64,000 nt of DNA from JBMOMT01 sp049324835 (GCA_049324835.1 JBMOMT010000055.1:177016-241015); one strand, 5' to 3'. Numbered from the stretch's first letter, positions 32,236 through 42,363 are shown. The notes: generated by a model not told the origin, from the letters alone. Numbers and translations are program-made.

Positions 32236-32925
32236 TTGAGGTTATCGGTTCTGATCCCGGTCTACAACGAAGCTGAAACCATCGACGAGATCATCCGCCG
32301 TGTGCAGGCCGTCGATACCGGCCTGGAGTTAGAGATCATCGCCGTCGACGATGGCTCCCAAGATGGCACGGCGGAGATTCTGCGGCGGCGAGCCGCTGCC
32401 GATGGCATCCGGGCTTTTGTCCACGAGGCCAACCAGGGCAAAGGTGCTGCTATACGCACGGCCCTTCAGCACGCCAGCGGCGACATTCTGTTGGTGCAGG
32501 ACGCCGACCTGGAATACGACCCTCGCGAGTATCCCGATCTGCTCAAGCCCATCCTGGAAAAGCGCGCCCAGGTGGTGTACGGCTCGCGTTTTCGGGGTGG
32601 GCCGCACAAGGCCATGTTTTTCTGGCACATGGTGGGCAACAAGCTCCTCACCCTGACGACCAACATTCTCTTTAACACCATTCTCAGCGACATGGAGACC
32701 TGTTACAAAATCTTTACCCGCGAGGTAGCCGACAGGCTTCGCCTGCGTTCGCCTCGCTGGGGCTTTGATCCGGAAATCACCGCTCAGATTCTCAAGATGG
32801 GCTATCGCATCTACGAGGTGCCCATCTCTTACACCGGCCGTGAATTCTATGAGGGCAAAAAGATCTCCTGGCGCGATGGTTTTGTGGTGTTGTGGACGCT
32901 GTTCAAATACCGCTTTTTCGGCTAA
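32236..32925 (+). CDS. Polyprenyl-phosphate glycosyltransferase (DPM1-like GT2)
   Basis: The protein of about 229 residues has VLIPVYNEAETIDEII, AVDDGSQDGT and VQDADLEYDP (the DxD motif), and near the end VPISYTGREFYEGKKISWRDG, the signature of dolichyl/undecaprenyl-phosphate sugar synthases. It would make a lipid-phosphate sugar that the membrane glycosyltransferase downstream can use. A TTG at 32236 is preferred as start: GGGGAGG lies just before it and the first strand begins immediately. No C-terminal membrane helices are seen, unlike some relatives. Confidence 0.88.
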   Translation: MRLSVLIPVYNEAETIDEIIRRVQAVDTGLELEIIAVDDGSQDGTAEILRRRAAADGIRAFVHEANQGKGAAIRTALQHASGDILLVQDADLEYDPREYPDLLKPILEKRAQVVYGSRFRGGPHKAMFFWHMVGNKLLTLTTNILFNTILSDMETCYKIFTREVADRLRLRSPRWGFDPEITAQILKMGYRIYEVPISYTGREFYEGKKISWRDGFVVLWTLFKYRFFG

Positions 32926-34436
32926 TCGTATATCGCACGACGGCGGCGCGCCGCCGGTTTGCCTGGCACAAGCTGTTCCTGGTGGTTGTGGTGGTGTTGG
33001 GCGCTGGCCTGCGGCTGAGCCTGGTGGCCGGGCAGCGTTTTCACAGCGACGAGGCCATCTATGGCTATTGGGCGCAATTGATCGCCTCCGGGCGCGATCC
33101 ACTTTTGCTCTCGGTGCCGCTGGATAAACCGCCGTTGTTCCTGTATCTCCTGGCGGCTGTTTTCCGGCTGCTGGGGCCGGGTGAGGTCGCCGCGCGGTGG
33201 ATCGGTCAGGCGGCCAGTCTGATCACCATCGTTCTGACCTGTCACATCGGCAGGCGGCTCTACGACTGGCCGGTGGCCTTGTTGGCCGCTGCTGCGATGG
33301 CTCTTTCGCCGTTCAACATTCTTTTTGCCCCCACCGCCTTTACCGATCCGCTCATGGTGGCGCTGGCCCTGGCGGCGATGGCTCTGGTCATCGATGGCCG
33401 TTGGGGTTGGGGCGGATTGTTTGCCGGCCTGGCTGTGGCCACCAAACAGCAGGCGGTGCTGTTCCTGCCGCTGATCGTAGCGCTGGGCTGGATCGCTCCT
33501 CGTGGGCGGCCTCGTGGCGCGAACCTGATTCGTCTGGGCCTGGCTTTTTTCGGTGTGATGCTGATTCTCGTCGGCTGGGATGCGCTGCGCTGGCAGGCGA
33601 GGGCCAGCTTTTGGCAGCAGAGTGCGGCCAGCCACGGGCCGTTACATTTCGTGCCCTGGTGGGAATGGGGCGCGCGGCTGATCGATTGGTGGCGCCTGCT
33701 GGGTTACTTTTTTGCCTCGCCGCTGCTGAACGCGCTTTTGTTACTGGGCCTGCCACTGTTGCTCTGGCACAACCTGCGGCGGTCGAGGTCTGTGGATGCC
33801 CGCGCCGACTGGCTCCTGACGGCTTTTGGTGTCGTTTTTTTCCTGCTTCACTGGCTGCTCAGCTTTAATCCCTGGGATCGTTACCTGCTGGGGCTGGTGC
33901 CTGTGGCCTCGCTGCTGCTGGCGCGGCTGCTGTGGCGCGCCTGGCTCCGGCTTGGATTACGACAGAGCGGCCTGGCCGTGCTGTTGCTGCTCCTTTTGCT
34001 GGCCGCGCCGGCAGGCAATACGCTGCGAGGCGACTACCCGGTCGGTGGCAACCAGGGGATCTATCAGGGTCTGGAGCAGGTGGTGGCCTTTTTTCGCCAG
34101 GAGGCGCCGGCGGGCGCGGTGGTGTGGCATCACTACCTGGGCTGGCACTATTATCACTATCTCTTTGACGCCCCGCTGGACCTGCGCTGGTACGCCGATG
34201 CGCAAACGCTGGCCATCCACGCCTCCACAACCCTGGCTGCGGCCAACTATCTGGCCTTTCCGGCCTGGGAGGTGACGGCCGAGCCAGCCACCCGCGCGGC
34301 GCTGGCATCGGCGGAGCTGGGTCTGGCCCTGGAACGGCGCATCTGGCGGGCCGATGGAACGCCGGCTTTTAGCATCTGGCGCATTGTGCCGCTGGACTCG
34401 GTGATGGGAGAGACATGGCGCGTGCGAGATCGATGA
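32892..34436 (+). CDS. PMT/ArnT-like GT39-family membrane glycosyltransferase
   Basis: The 514-residue protein has about 10-11 membrane helices and, in the first external loop, FHSDEAIYGYW, where the acidic pair is the catalytic region of GT-C enzymes. DKPPLFLYLLA matches the second conserved loop. Such proteins use polyprenyl-phosphate sugars to glycosylate lipids or proteins outside the membrane. The GTG at 32892 overlaps the upstream GT2 gene by 34 bases, which supports joint expression; a shorter start near 32940 is possible. Confidence 0.85.
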   Translation: MDAVQIPLFRLIVYRTTAARRRFAWHKLFLVVVVVLGAGLRLSLVAGQRFHSDEAIYGYWAQLIASGRDPLLLSVPLDKPPLFLYLLAAVFRLLGPGEVAARWIGQAASLITIVLTCHIGRRLYDWPVALLAAAAMALSPFNILFAPTAFTDPLMVALALAAMALVIDGRWGWGGLFAGLAVATKQQAVLFLPLIVALGWIAPRGRPRGANLIRLGLAFFGVMLILVGWDALRWQARASFWQQSAASHGPLHFVPWWEWGARLIDWWRLLGYFFASPLLNALLLLGLPLLLWHNLRRSRSVDARADWLLTAFGVVFFLLHWLLSFNPWDRYLLGLVPVASLLLARLLWRAWLRLGLRQSGLAVLLLLLLLAAPAGNTLRGDYPVGGNQGIYQGLEQVVAFFRQEAPAGAVVWHHYLGWHYYHYLFDAPLDLRWYADAQTLAIHASTTLAAANYLAFPAWEVTAEPATRAALASAELGLALERRIWRADGTPAFSIWRIVPLDSVMGETWRVRDR

Positions 34437-37315
34437 ATCGCCTTCGCCTGCTGATGGTGCCGCTGGGGTTGGCCGGACTGACGCTCGTCTTCTTTTGGAA
34501 GATCCTGTTGACCAACCTCATCCTCAGCGGCGTGGATGTGTTCACCTACTTTTACCCCTACCGCGATTACGCCGCCGAGGCGCTGCGCCAGGGTCGGTGG
34601 CCGCTGTGGAATCCCTATCTCTTTTTGGGCGTGCCTTTTCTGGCCAACAGCCAGGCGGCGGTGCTCTATCCCTTGCACTGGCCGCTGGCCTGGCTGTCGG
34701 TTCCCAAACAGATCGCCGCTTCGATCGGGTTGCACATTTTCCTGGGTGGAGTTTTCGCCTACCTCTTTGCCCGTCGCTCGCTGCGGACCACTCGCCTGGG
34801 GGCGTTCATCGGCGCAGTGCTGTTTGCCTTCGGCGGCTTCCTGAGCGCCCAGGTGGAGCACCTCAACCAGTTGAACGTCTCGATCTGGCTGCCGCTGTTG
34901 CTGCTGCTGTGGGACAAACGCACCGACCGTCGTTGCCTGCTGCTGGCCGGGGGTGTGGTGGCGCTGATGCTGCTGGCCGGGCACACCCAGGCCGCCTACA
35001 TCTGTTTCTGTGGTTGGGGCGTCTATGCCCTCATCGGGCCGGGCCAGGAGGCCAAAACCTGGCCGCAGCGGGCGCGTGCGCTGGGGGAGCGGCTGGCGCT
35101 GCTGGCGTTGGTGATCGTCATCGGCGCGGGCCTGGCGGCGGTACAACTGCTGCCCACCCTGGAACTGGCCCAGCTCTCAAACCGGGCCGGGGGATTGACC
35201 TACCAGGAAGCCAGCTCTTTTTCGCTGCGACCGCAACTGTTGGCCTATACCTTATTGCCCAGCTTTGGCGAAGACCTGGCGCAGGTTTTTGGCAATGAGG
35301 CTTTTAGCGAGTACGTGGCCTACCTGGGCGTGATGGGGCTGTTTCTGGCCCTGATCGGCGCACTTTTTTGTCGCACCCACCGCTACCGCATGGTCTGGAT
35401 CGTGCTGATGGCTCTCGGTCTCTTTTTGGCGGTGGGACGGCTCAACCCGGCCTATCGGGTGTTGTACAAAACCGTGCCCGGTTTGGATCTGTTCCGCGCC
35501 CCGGCGCGGTGGATGTTGCTTTACATCCTGGGCGGAGCCATGCTGGCTGCGTTGGGCGCCGATTTCCTCCTGGCGCCGTTGCCTGCCAAAGCCGAGATGG
35601 CCGCTCGACCGGTGCAGGGTTTAACCCGATGGGCCTGGCGGCGGTTGTTGAGCGGAGGCGCGGCGGTTGGGCTGCCTTTTGTGCTGCTTTCGCCGCTGCT
35701 GGACTTTCCTGCGCTGCCCACACGGATCGGTTGGGCCGTTCTGGGTGGGATCGCGCTGGCGTTGTGGGTCAATGGTCTTTCCGGACGGGCTGCGCATGGG
35801 GTTGTCAGGGTGCTGCTGCCGGCCGTGCTGCTGATCGAGTTGTTTGCGGCCGGACGGGGTCTGGCGCACAACCGGGCCACCGCGCCAGAGGCGCTGTCGT
35901 CGCTGCGCACTGCCCCGGCCCATCTGCTGGTCCAGGCGTCATACGGCCCCTCGCCGCCCTCTCGTTTTCTGAGCCTTTCGGACATCCGCTATGACCCCGG
36001 CGATCTGGCTGACATTCAGGCCCTGTTCGCCGATCAATTGCCGGCGCCGGCCATCTATGACCTGGTGGTGGCCGCCAAACGCAAAGAGATCCTGGCCCCC
36101 AACCTGCCGCTCTACTACCGCCTGCCGGCGGTAGATGGTTACGACGGCGGCCTGCTGCCGCTGCGACGGTACGTGACGTTGCAGCGGCTGTTCCTCGACG
36201 CCGACCGCCTCTCGCCCGATGGTCGCCTGCGCGAACAACTTGAGCAGATACCGCCGGGGCGCTTGCTTTCGATGCTCAACGTGGCCCATGTCATCACCGA
36301 CAAGGTCCACGACGTCTGGATCGACGGCGTCTTTTACGATCTGGAGCACCAGGCGGTGCTGGGCGAAAACGCGGCGGAGAGCGTGACGCTGACCGACCTG
36401 CCCGAATTTGCTGCAACTGCGCTGGGGGTTGTTTCGTATTTGGAGCATGCCGAAGCGCTGGTGGACGGCCAGCCCGTGGCCGAGTTGATCCTCGAGGACA
36501 GCAGCGGTGGGGTGCAGCGTCACTTGCTGCGGGCGGGTATCGAGACTGCCGAGGGTGTGTACCAGCTCCGCGCTGCTAAACATGCCCAGGCCCAGGTGGG
36601 CCACATCTGGCGCAACGATCCACAGGGCAACGATTACATCACCCGGCTGCCGCTGGCGGGAGCCACGATCCCGGAACGTGTCGTGGTGCGTTATCTGGCC
36701 CCGGTTGGGCGGCTGTACCTGCGTGGGCTGACGCTGATCGACGAGCGTTTGTATGCCTTTTACCCGCTCACCGTCTCGACGGCTGGCCATTTTCGGCTGG
36801 TACATTCGGGCGACGTCAAGGTGTACCAAAACCTGGATGTGCTGCCGCGGGCCTATGTGGTCCATCAGGCGCAGGTTATCGCGGCAGACGAGGCGATACT
36901 GGCGCGTTTGTTGGAATCGACTTTTGACCCGGCCAGAGGCGTCGTATTGGCGGCCGACGGTTCGCCGCCACCACTATTGTCGGTTGCGGGGAACACGCTT
37001 GAGGAGACCGTGTCCATCGTGCGTTACGAACCGGAGCGGGTGATCGTGGAGGTGGACACGGCTGCCGAGGGCTACCTGGTGTTGAGTGATACGTTTTACC
37101 CTGGCTGGCGTGTGGTGATAGACGGCCAGGAGGGCCGGATCTATCGGGCCAATCTGCTCTTTCGCGCCGTGTATCTATCGGCCGGTCGGCATACGGTCGA
37201 GTTTGAGTATCGGCCTGGTTCGTTGAGCCTCGGCGCAGCCATCAGCGGCTTGGTGTTTCTGAGCCTGGCGAGCGGACTCTTGCTGGCCCGCCGGCTGAGG
37301 GTCGGGGCGTGCTGA
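34415..37315 (+). CDS. YfhO-like membrane protein
   Basis: The 966-residue protein has about 11-12 hydrophobic segments in its first half and one more at the end. Its first external loop has DVFTYFYPYRDYAAEALRQGRWPLWNPY, typical of the YfhO/GT-C group, here spelled in parts: DVFTYFYPYRDY then WPLWNPY. The second half contains a large extracytoplasmic beta-rich domain (about 600-930). Family members are involved in glycosylating lipoteichoic acid or other surface polymers; its substrate here is unknown. ATG at 34415 (GGGAGAG upstream) overlaps the previous gene by 22 bases; ATG at 34433 is an alternative. Confidence 0.8.
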   Translation: MARARSMNRLRLLMVPLGLAGLTLVFFWKILLTNLILSGVDVFTYFYPYRDYAAEALRQGRWPLWNPYLFLGVPFLANSQAAVLYPLHWPLAWLSVPKQIAASIGLHIFLGGVFAYLFARRSLRTTRLGAFIGAVLFAFGGFLSAQVEHLNQLNVSIWLPLLLLLWDKRTDRRCLLLAGGVVALMLLAGHTQAAYICFCGWGVYALIGPGQEAKTWPQRARALGERLALLALVIVIGAGLAAVQLLPTLELAQLSNRAGGLTYQEASSFSLRPQLLAYTLLPSFGEDLAQVFGNEAFSEYVAYLGVMGLFLALIGALFCRTHRYRMVWIVLMALGLFLAVGRLNPAYRVLYKTVPGLDLFRAPARWMLLYILGGAMLAALGADFLLAPLPAKAEMAARPVQGLTRWAWRRLLSGGAAVGLPFVLLSPLLDFPALPTRIGWAVLGGIALALWVNGLSGRAAHGVVRVLLPAVLLIELFAAGRGLAHNRATAPEALSSLRTAPAHLLVQASYGPSPPSRFLSLSDIRYDPGDLADIQALFADQLPAPAIYDLVVAAKRKEILAPNLPLYYRLPAVDGYDGGLLPLRRYVTLQRLFLDADRLSPDGRLREQLEQIPPGRLLSMLNVAHVITDKVHDVWIDGVFYDLEHQAVLGENAAESVTLTDLPEFAATALGVVSYLEHAEALVDGQPVAELILEDSSGGVQRHLLRAGIETAEGVYQLRAAKHAQAQVGHIWRNDPQGNDYITRLPLAGATIPERVVVRYLAPVGRLYLRGLTLIDERLYAFYPLTVSTAGHFRLVHSGDVKVYQNLDVLPRAYVVHQAQVIAADEAILARLLESTFDPARGVVLAADGSPPPLLSVAGNTLEETVSIVRYEPERVIVEVDTAAEGYLVLSDTFYPGWRVVIDGQEGRIYRANLLFRAVYLSAGRHTVEFEYRPGSLSLGAAISGLVFLSLASGLLLARRLRVGAC

Positions 37316-37406
37316 TTCGCCGTTTCGGGGTGAATGTTGTATAATAGGCCCTGGGATGCGGTGTGGTGTGTGCCAGGGCACACGTTTTGCCAAAGGAGGT
37401 CGTCAA

Positions 37407-37958
37407 GTGAATGCGTTTAACCGATTGGTCGTTATCCTGTTGGTTTTGGTCCTGATGATTACCTTGACCGTCTTTTTGGTGGTTCCCAAGCCCATTTTGA
37501 CGGGCAGCCAGAAAGTGGCGGCTGATTTTCACGCCTATCTGGACCGTTTCCACGATCTCTTTTTGCTGGCGGTGGGTGTTGTTGTGGCCTTGGTCATCGA
37601 TCTGTTGGGTCTCTTTTTCCTCTATCTCGAGATCCGCCGCCCGCGCGTCAAGGCCATCAAGGTGCAAAAGGTCAGCGGCGGCGATGCGGTGGTCTCGGTC
37701 GATTCTATCGCCCGGCGGCTGACCTACCACGTGGATCAACTGGCCGATGTCATCTCGGTCAGGCCCAAGATCAGCGCCAGCGGCGGCGGAGTGGAGGTCG
37801 ATCTGGAGGTCGAGATCAGTCCCCAGATCGACATTCCCATGAAGGACGAAGAGATTCGTCAGGTAGCCACTCAGGTCGTGGAGGAGCAGATGGGCCTCAA
37901 GCTGCGTCGCATCCGGCCCAGTTTCAAAGATGGGCCGTACCCCAGGCTGCCTGCCTGA
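37407..37958 (+). CDS. AmaP/Asp23-like alkaline-shock membrane protein
   Basis: The 183-residue protein has two membrane helices (about 7-27 and 49-71) and a cytoplasmic domain of Asp23 type (about 80-175), with ISASGGGVEVDLEVEISP and a helix ending VVEEQMGL. AmaP anchors Asp23-type proteins to the membrane in envelope-stress responses of other bacteria. The GTG at 37407 is preceded by AAAGGAGG. A TATAAT at 37340-37345 lies upstream (-35 weak). An intrinsic terminator follows the stop. Its partner Asp23 is not seen here; this protein already has the Asp23-like domain. Confidence 0.75.
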   Translation: MNAFNRLVVILLVLVLMITLTVFLVVPKPILTGSQKVAADFHAYLDRFHDLFLLAVGVVVALVIDLLGLFFLYLEIRRPRVKAIKVQKVSGGDAVVSVDSIARRLTYHVDQLADVISVRPKISASGGGVEVDLEVEISPQIDIPMKDEEIRQVATQVVEEQMGLKLRRIRPSFKDGPYPRLPA

Positions 37959-37970
37959 GAGGGAAAACAA

Positions 37971-38000
37971 AACCGCCGGCAAGTTGCCGGCGGTTTTTTG
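37971..38000 (+). terminator. Intrinsic terminator after the AmaP-like gene
   Basis: AACCGCCGGC (37971-37980) pairs with GCCGGCGGTT after a 5-base loop, and the T-run TTTTTT follows on the plus strand, the classical form. Confidence 0.93.
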
Positions 38001-38020
38001 TTGAGCGGCTGTAACGGCTC

Positions 38021-38063
38021 ACCCTCCCGCAGGTTGAGGTATCCATCGAACCTGCGGGAGGGT
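38021..38063. repeat. 15-base perfect inverted repeat related to 22679-22728
   Basis: ACCCTCCCGCAGGTT (38021-38035) is complemented exactly at 38049-38063 after a 13-base loop. The core is shared with 22679-22728. It lies between convergent genes, past the terminator at 37971-38000. Confidence 0.85.
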
Positions 38064-38088
38064 AGGCTGAGCAGTTACGAAAGGCCCC

Positions 38089-38829
38089 TCATTCATAGAT
38101 ATACCCATCGACCACCACGCGCACCTCGGAAAAACCCAACGATTTGAGCAAGTGGTAGAAATAATCTCGTCCGGCGAGGGCCGTCCTTTCCAGCAGGCCG
38201 TATTCGATGGCCTGCCGCCGCAACTGGTTGATCGCCTCTGGCTCGATATCCGACAAAAAGCGATCCAGGTCGTCGCCGCAGATCACCTCCGGGCACCAGC
38301 CTTTGTGATAAACCACGTGGCTCTTTTCAGGGTCGAGTTCTACACGCAAGATTTCGGGCGCGGGCAGTTTGAGCATCACCCGGTCGCCCTCCTGCCAGAT
38401 GGCATCGTCGGGCAGGGTGGTCAGGTCGAACCCACCCACCACGGTGCCGTATTCCAGGATAAAGATCTCTTCCTTGAGGATGCCCAACTCGTCGAGCCAG
38501 CTTTCGGGCACCTGAACCTGCGAGATCTCGGCCACCAAATAATACTCGGTGCTCTCCAGTTGGGCCAGGTTGCGGATATCCAGCGGTGTGATGCGGCGCA
38601 CCGGCTCTGGCGTGGGTGTGGGCGTTGTTGGCGGCGGCGGTTTAAGAATCATCACCGCGCCGACCACGGCGGCGATGCACAGCAACAATAAGCCACCCAC
38701 GCCCACCAGCAGGCAGTTGGTCCAGCCACTTTTTGCGGGACCGCCCGATGGCGCGGCCCTCTCTTTTTCTCGCGTCTCGTCCGGCAAGCTCTCGTTCGTC
38801 AGCTTTTCTTCCACGATCTCTTCCCCCAT
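38089..38829 (-). CDS. DUF4230-type membrane-anchored protein
   Basis: The 246-residue protein has a 40-residue Glu/Lys-rich cytoplasmic tail, one membrane helix (about 38-62), a TPTPTPEP linker and a beta-rich extracytoplasmic domain. The latter has LESTEYYLVAEI, ILEYGTVVGGFDLTTL and KLPAPEILRVELDPE, which fit the DUF4230 pattern, then a helix ending AIEYGLLERTALAGRDYFY. The function of the family is unknown. It is the downstream member of a tandem pair, 3 bases after the stop of the paralogue. Confidence 0.75.
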   Translation of the reverse strand: MGEEIVEEKLTNESLPDETREKERAAPSGGPAKSGWTNCLLVGVGGLLLLCIAAVVGAVMILKPPPPTTPTPTPEPVRRITPLDIRNLAQLESTEYYLVAEISQVQVPESWLDELGILKEEIFILEYGTVVGGFDLTTLPDDAIWQEGDRVMLKLPAPEILRVELDPEKSHVVYHKGWCPEVICGDDLDRFLSDIEPEAINQLRRQAIEYGLLERTALAGRDYFYHLLKSLGFSEVRVVVDGYIYE

Positions 38830-38832
38830 CAG

Positions 38833-39588
38833 CTATTCGGAACCGCGAAACAGAATGGTCACCTCGGTAAAGCCCAACCGTCGCAAAAAGGCCTCGATGC
38901 GCGCGGTAAAGACCGCTTCGGCCTGTTCCAGGATGCCGTTGTCGATGCTCCACTGGCGCAGCGACGCCACCGCCTGTTCCTGCGCCTGCTGCTCGATCTG
39001 CCAGTTGGGCTTGAGGATGTTCAGCTTGCGGTCGTAGACCCAGGACTCACCGGGTATCAGACCGACGCTGACGATCTCGGCCGGCGGCATGATCAGCCGC
39101 ACGCTGGCTCCCTGCACGCTGACGTCCTCTGCCGCCAGCGAGCTCATATCTACACCGGCCATCACCTCGCCGGTGGCTACCAGGGCGATCTTGTTCTCGC
39201 CGAAAAGCCGGACGACCCAGCGATCTTCGGGTTCTTCGACCACCGAGATGGTCTGTAGTTTGTATTTGACCGTCACCAGTTTGCCCAGTTCTTCAAAGTC
39301 GATCAGGATGGGAGTGGGGGTAGGGGTGGGGGTGGCGGTGCGGGTGTGGGTGGGGCGCGGCGTGGCGGTGACGGTGGGCGTGGGCGTGGGTGTGGTCGTC
39401 GGCGGGTGGGTGACGGTGGGCGTGGCGGTGACGACTGTGGGCCAGGCTCTGGTGGCCGCAGCGATGGTCGCCGCAGGTGTGGGTGTTTCCCGCACCCACA
39501 ACCAGTAGCCGCCCACGGCCAGCGCGGCCAACAGAATGAGAGCCACCACGCCGACGACGGCGATCAAAAGATACGGTCCTCGGTTCAT
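38833..39588 (-). CDS. DUF4230-type membrane-anchored protein with long Thr/Pro linker
   Basis: The 251-residue protein has a membrane helix (about 7-30), a 60-residue Thr/Pro linker (about 36-95) and the same C-terminal domain type as its neighbour: LGKLVTVKYKLQTIS, TGEVMAGVDMSSL, IMPPAEIVSVGLIPGES, ending in a helix with NGILEQAEAVF. The Thr/Pro linker is encoded by GT-rich repeated DNA at 39301-39480 but stays in frame. The two paralogues share about the same order of motifs, so a local duplication is likely. Confidence 0.75.
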   Translation of the reverse strand: MNRGPYLLIAVVGVVALILLAALAVGGYWLWVRETPTPAATIAAATRAWPTVVTATPTVTHPPTTTPTPTPTVTATPRPTHTRTATPTPTPTPILIDFEELGKLVTVKYKLQTISVVEEPEDRWVVRLFGENKIALVATGEVMAGVDMSSLAAEDVSVQGASVRLIMPPAEIVSVGLIPGESWVYDRKLNILKPNWQIEQQAQEQAVASLRQWSIDNGILEQAEAVFTARIEAFLRRLGFTEVTILFRGSE

Positions 39589-39615
39589 GACATCTGCCTT
39601 TTTGATGCCGCTGGG

Positions 39616-40203
39616 TTACGGTGCGTTTTTGATCATCCTGCCGCTGAGGCGCATGATCCCTTGGTCGATCTCGACCTGGCTGAGCTGCACGCTCGTTTCC
39701 AGATGCTCCGGCGATTCCAGGATACTTTCGCTGACGATGCGTGACAGCTCGTTCAGCAGGGCCTTGGGCAGGGGCAACACCCCCAGCCGTGCGCTGTCCA
39801 CCGACACGTCGAGCTGGCCGTCGTCTACCTGCGCCGAGGCAGCCACCTGGACGTTGAGGCTGAACGGGCAGACGCTGGTCAATTTGCCGGAGAGCAGCAT
39901 CTGCCCGTCGGCAAATTGCACCTGGAAATCCTCCAGGGGAATGTCCTGGCGGCGATCAACCTGCTCGGCCAGGTGAAGCACGATGTATGAGGTCAGCTCG
40001 GCGTCGGTCATTTCCAGGCTGAACGTCTCGCCGTCTGGCAGGGCAAAGGCCTCCTGGAGCTTTTGCTCCAAGCTATCGGCAGCCTCCTGAGAAACCGCCG
40101 TTCGAGGCGCGGTCTCGACCGTGCTCTGGCCCAGGCTGCAAGCCAACAGCAGCGCGGGTAACACGAAAAGGGGCAAAATTCGGCGGTAGCGTCCGGGGAA
40201 CAC
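39616..40203 (-). CDS. Lipoprotein of unknown function
   Basis: The 195-residue protein begins with a short lipoprotein signal; the lipobox LLLAC places the lipidated Cys at 22. The remainder is beta-rich, containing FSLEMTDAELTSYIVLHLAE and repeated VQFADGQMLLSGKLTS-like strands, reminiscent of DUF2993/DUF2140 lipid-binding-like domains, though the likeness is weak. It lies between the DUF4230 pair and prfB, on the same strand. No motif points to an enzyme. Confidence 0.65.
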   Translation of the reverse strand: MFPGRYRRILPLFVLPALLLACSLGQSTVETAPRTAVSQEAADSLEQKLQEAFALPDGETFSLEMTDAELTSYIVLHLAEQVDRRQDIPLEDFQVQFADGQMLLSGKLTSVCPFSLNVQVAASAQVDDGQLDVSVDSARLGVLPLPKALLNELSRIVSESILESPEHLETSVQLSQVEIDQGIMRLSGRMIKNAP

Positions 40204-40245
40204 AGTTGGGTCTCCTCTGGCAAATAGTTAGTCGCTGCTGGCGGC

Positions 40246-41344
40246 TCACTCACCGATGCTCGCGCGCAGAAAAGCCTCGATGAACGCATCGAGGCGGCCA
40301 TTGAGCACGGCCTCGACGTTGCCGGTTTCGTAATCTGTGCGCAGGTCTTTGACCATTTTATAAGGGTGGAGCACGTAGGATCGGATCTGGTTGCCCCAAC
40401 CGGCATCCATATTTTCGCCTTTGAGACGGGCCATTTCCTCTTCCTGTTTTTGCATTTCCAGGTCATAAAGACGGGCGCGCAGGACCTTGAGGGCCACTTC
40501 GCGGTTTTGCACCTGAGAGCGCTCGTTCTGGCAACTGACCACGATCCCGCTGGGTTTGTGAATGAGCCGCACGGCGGTGGCGTTCTTTTGCACGTGCTGG
40601 CCGCCCGCGCCCGAAGCTCGAAAAACCTCCATTTCGATGTCGTCGGGGTTGATCTCGATCTCGATGTCTTCGGCGATGTCGGGCCAGACTTCGACTTTGG
40701 CAAACGAGGTGTGCCGACGGTGGGCTTCGTCAAAGGGCGAGAGGCGCACCAGTCGATGCACGCCACGCTCGGCCTTTAGATAGCCGTAGGCCAGACGGCC
40801 ACTGACGCTGACCATCACCGATTTGTAACCGGCTTCCTGCCCCTCCAGCGAGTCCAGGATGGCCGTCTTGTAATGGTGAGATTCCGCCCAGCGCAGATAC
40901 ATACGCAACAGCATCTCGGCCCAGTCCTGAGCATCGGTGCCGCCTGCGCCGGCGTGGATGGCAAAAATGGCGTCGGCCCGGTCGTAGGGGCCGGAGAGCA
41001 GCAGGTGAAACTCCTGGCGGGCCAGCTCGCGCTCCAGCCGCTCGACTTCCTGGTGCAGCTCGTTGCACAGGCTCTCATCCTGCTCGGTGTTTAGCAGTTC
41101 CAGCAATTCGAGGCTGTCGGTGGTGCGTGTTGCCAGGTTGTGCCACAGTTCTACTTCCTCCTTCAACCCGGCCAATGTCTGCATGGTTTCCTGGGCGTTC
41201 TCTGGATCATCCCAGAAACCCGGCGCGACGGCTTTTTTCTCCAGGCGGGCCATTTCGTCGGACTTGATAGCGATGTCAAAGACGCTCCTGGATGTGTTGG
41301 ATTTTGGTATTCAATTCGGTCAATCGACTCTTGAGGTCTTCCAT
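40246..41344 (-). CDS. prfB: Peptide chain release factor 2 with programmed +1 frameshift
   Basis: The protein is made by a +1 shift: 22 codons are read from ATG at 41344, then base 41278 is skipped and reading continues to 40246, giving 365 residues, the length of E. coli RF2. The SPF tripeptide that reads UGA/UAA codons (LVRLSPFDEAH) and the GGQ loop that hydrolyses peptidyl-tRNA (ASGAGGQHVQKN) are present. The shift string CTTTGAC, with AGGAG just upstream, is the autoregulatory site that senses low RF2. ftsY is 28 bases upstream on the same strand. Confidence 0.97.
41275..41281 (-). promoter_or_regulatory. prfB: prfB programmed +1 frameshift site
   Basis: Read on the minus strand the string is CTTTGAC: an in-frame TGA stop preceded by CTT, with AGGAG a few bases upstream acting as a Shine-Dalgarno-like stimulator. 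Low RF2 slows termination at TGA and favours the shift. Confidence 0.95.
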
Positions 41345-41372
41345 GTCTGCGTACTCCAATTCGATCCGGGTG

Positions 41373-42287
<915 letters not shown>

Positions 42288-42329
42288 GCTACGATTGCCT
42301 CCCTCGCTACGAGAATTCACGCCGGGGGC

Positions 42330-42358
42330 ATTATACTACAAAGCCGTTAGAATGACAA
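42330..42358 (-). promoter_or_regulatory. ftsY-prfB promoter
   Basis: On the minus strand TTGTCA (42353-42358), 17 bases, TATAAT (42330-42335). It would drive ftsY and probably prfB. Confidence 0.7.
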
Positions 42359-42363
42359 CGATT

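Noticed and set aside
39301..39480. GT/GC-rich repetitive DNA that looks like a minisatellite
   Set aside because: It encodes the Thr/Pro linker of the DUF4230-type protein and stays in frame.
41276..41278. Apparent in-frame stop suggesting a broken prfB
   Set aside because: The context CTTTGAC with AGGAG upstream is the known programmed frameshift site, and the shifted product has the normal RF2 length.
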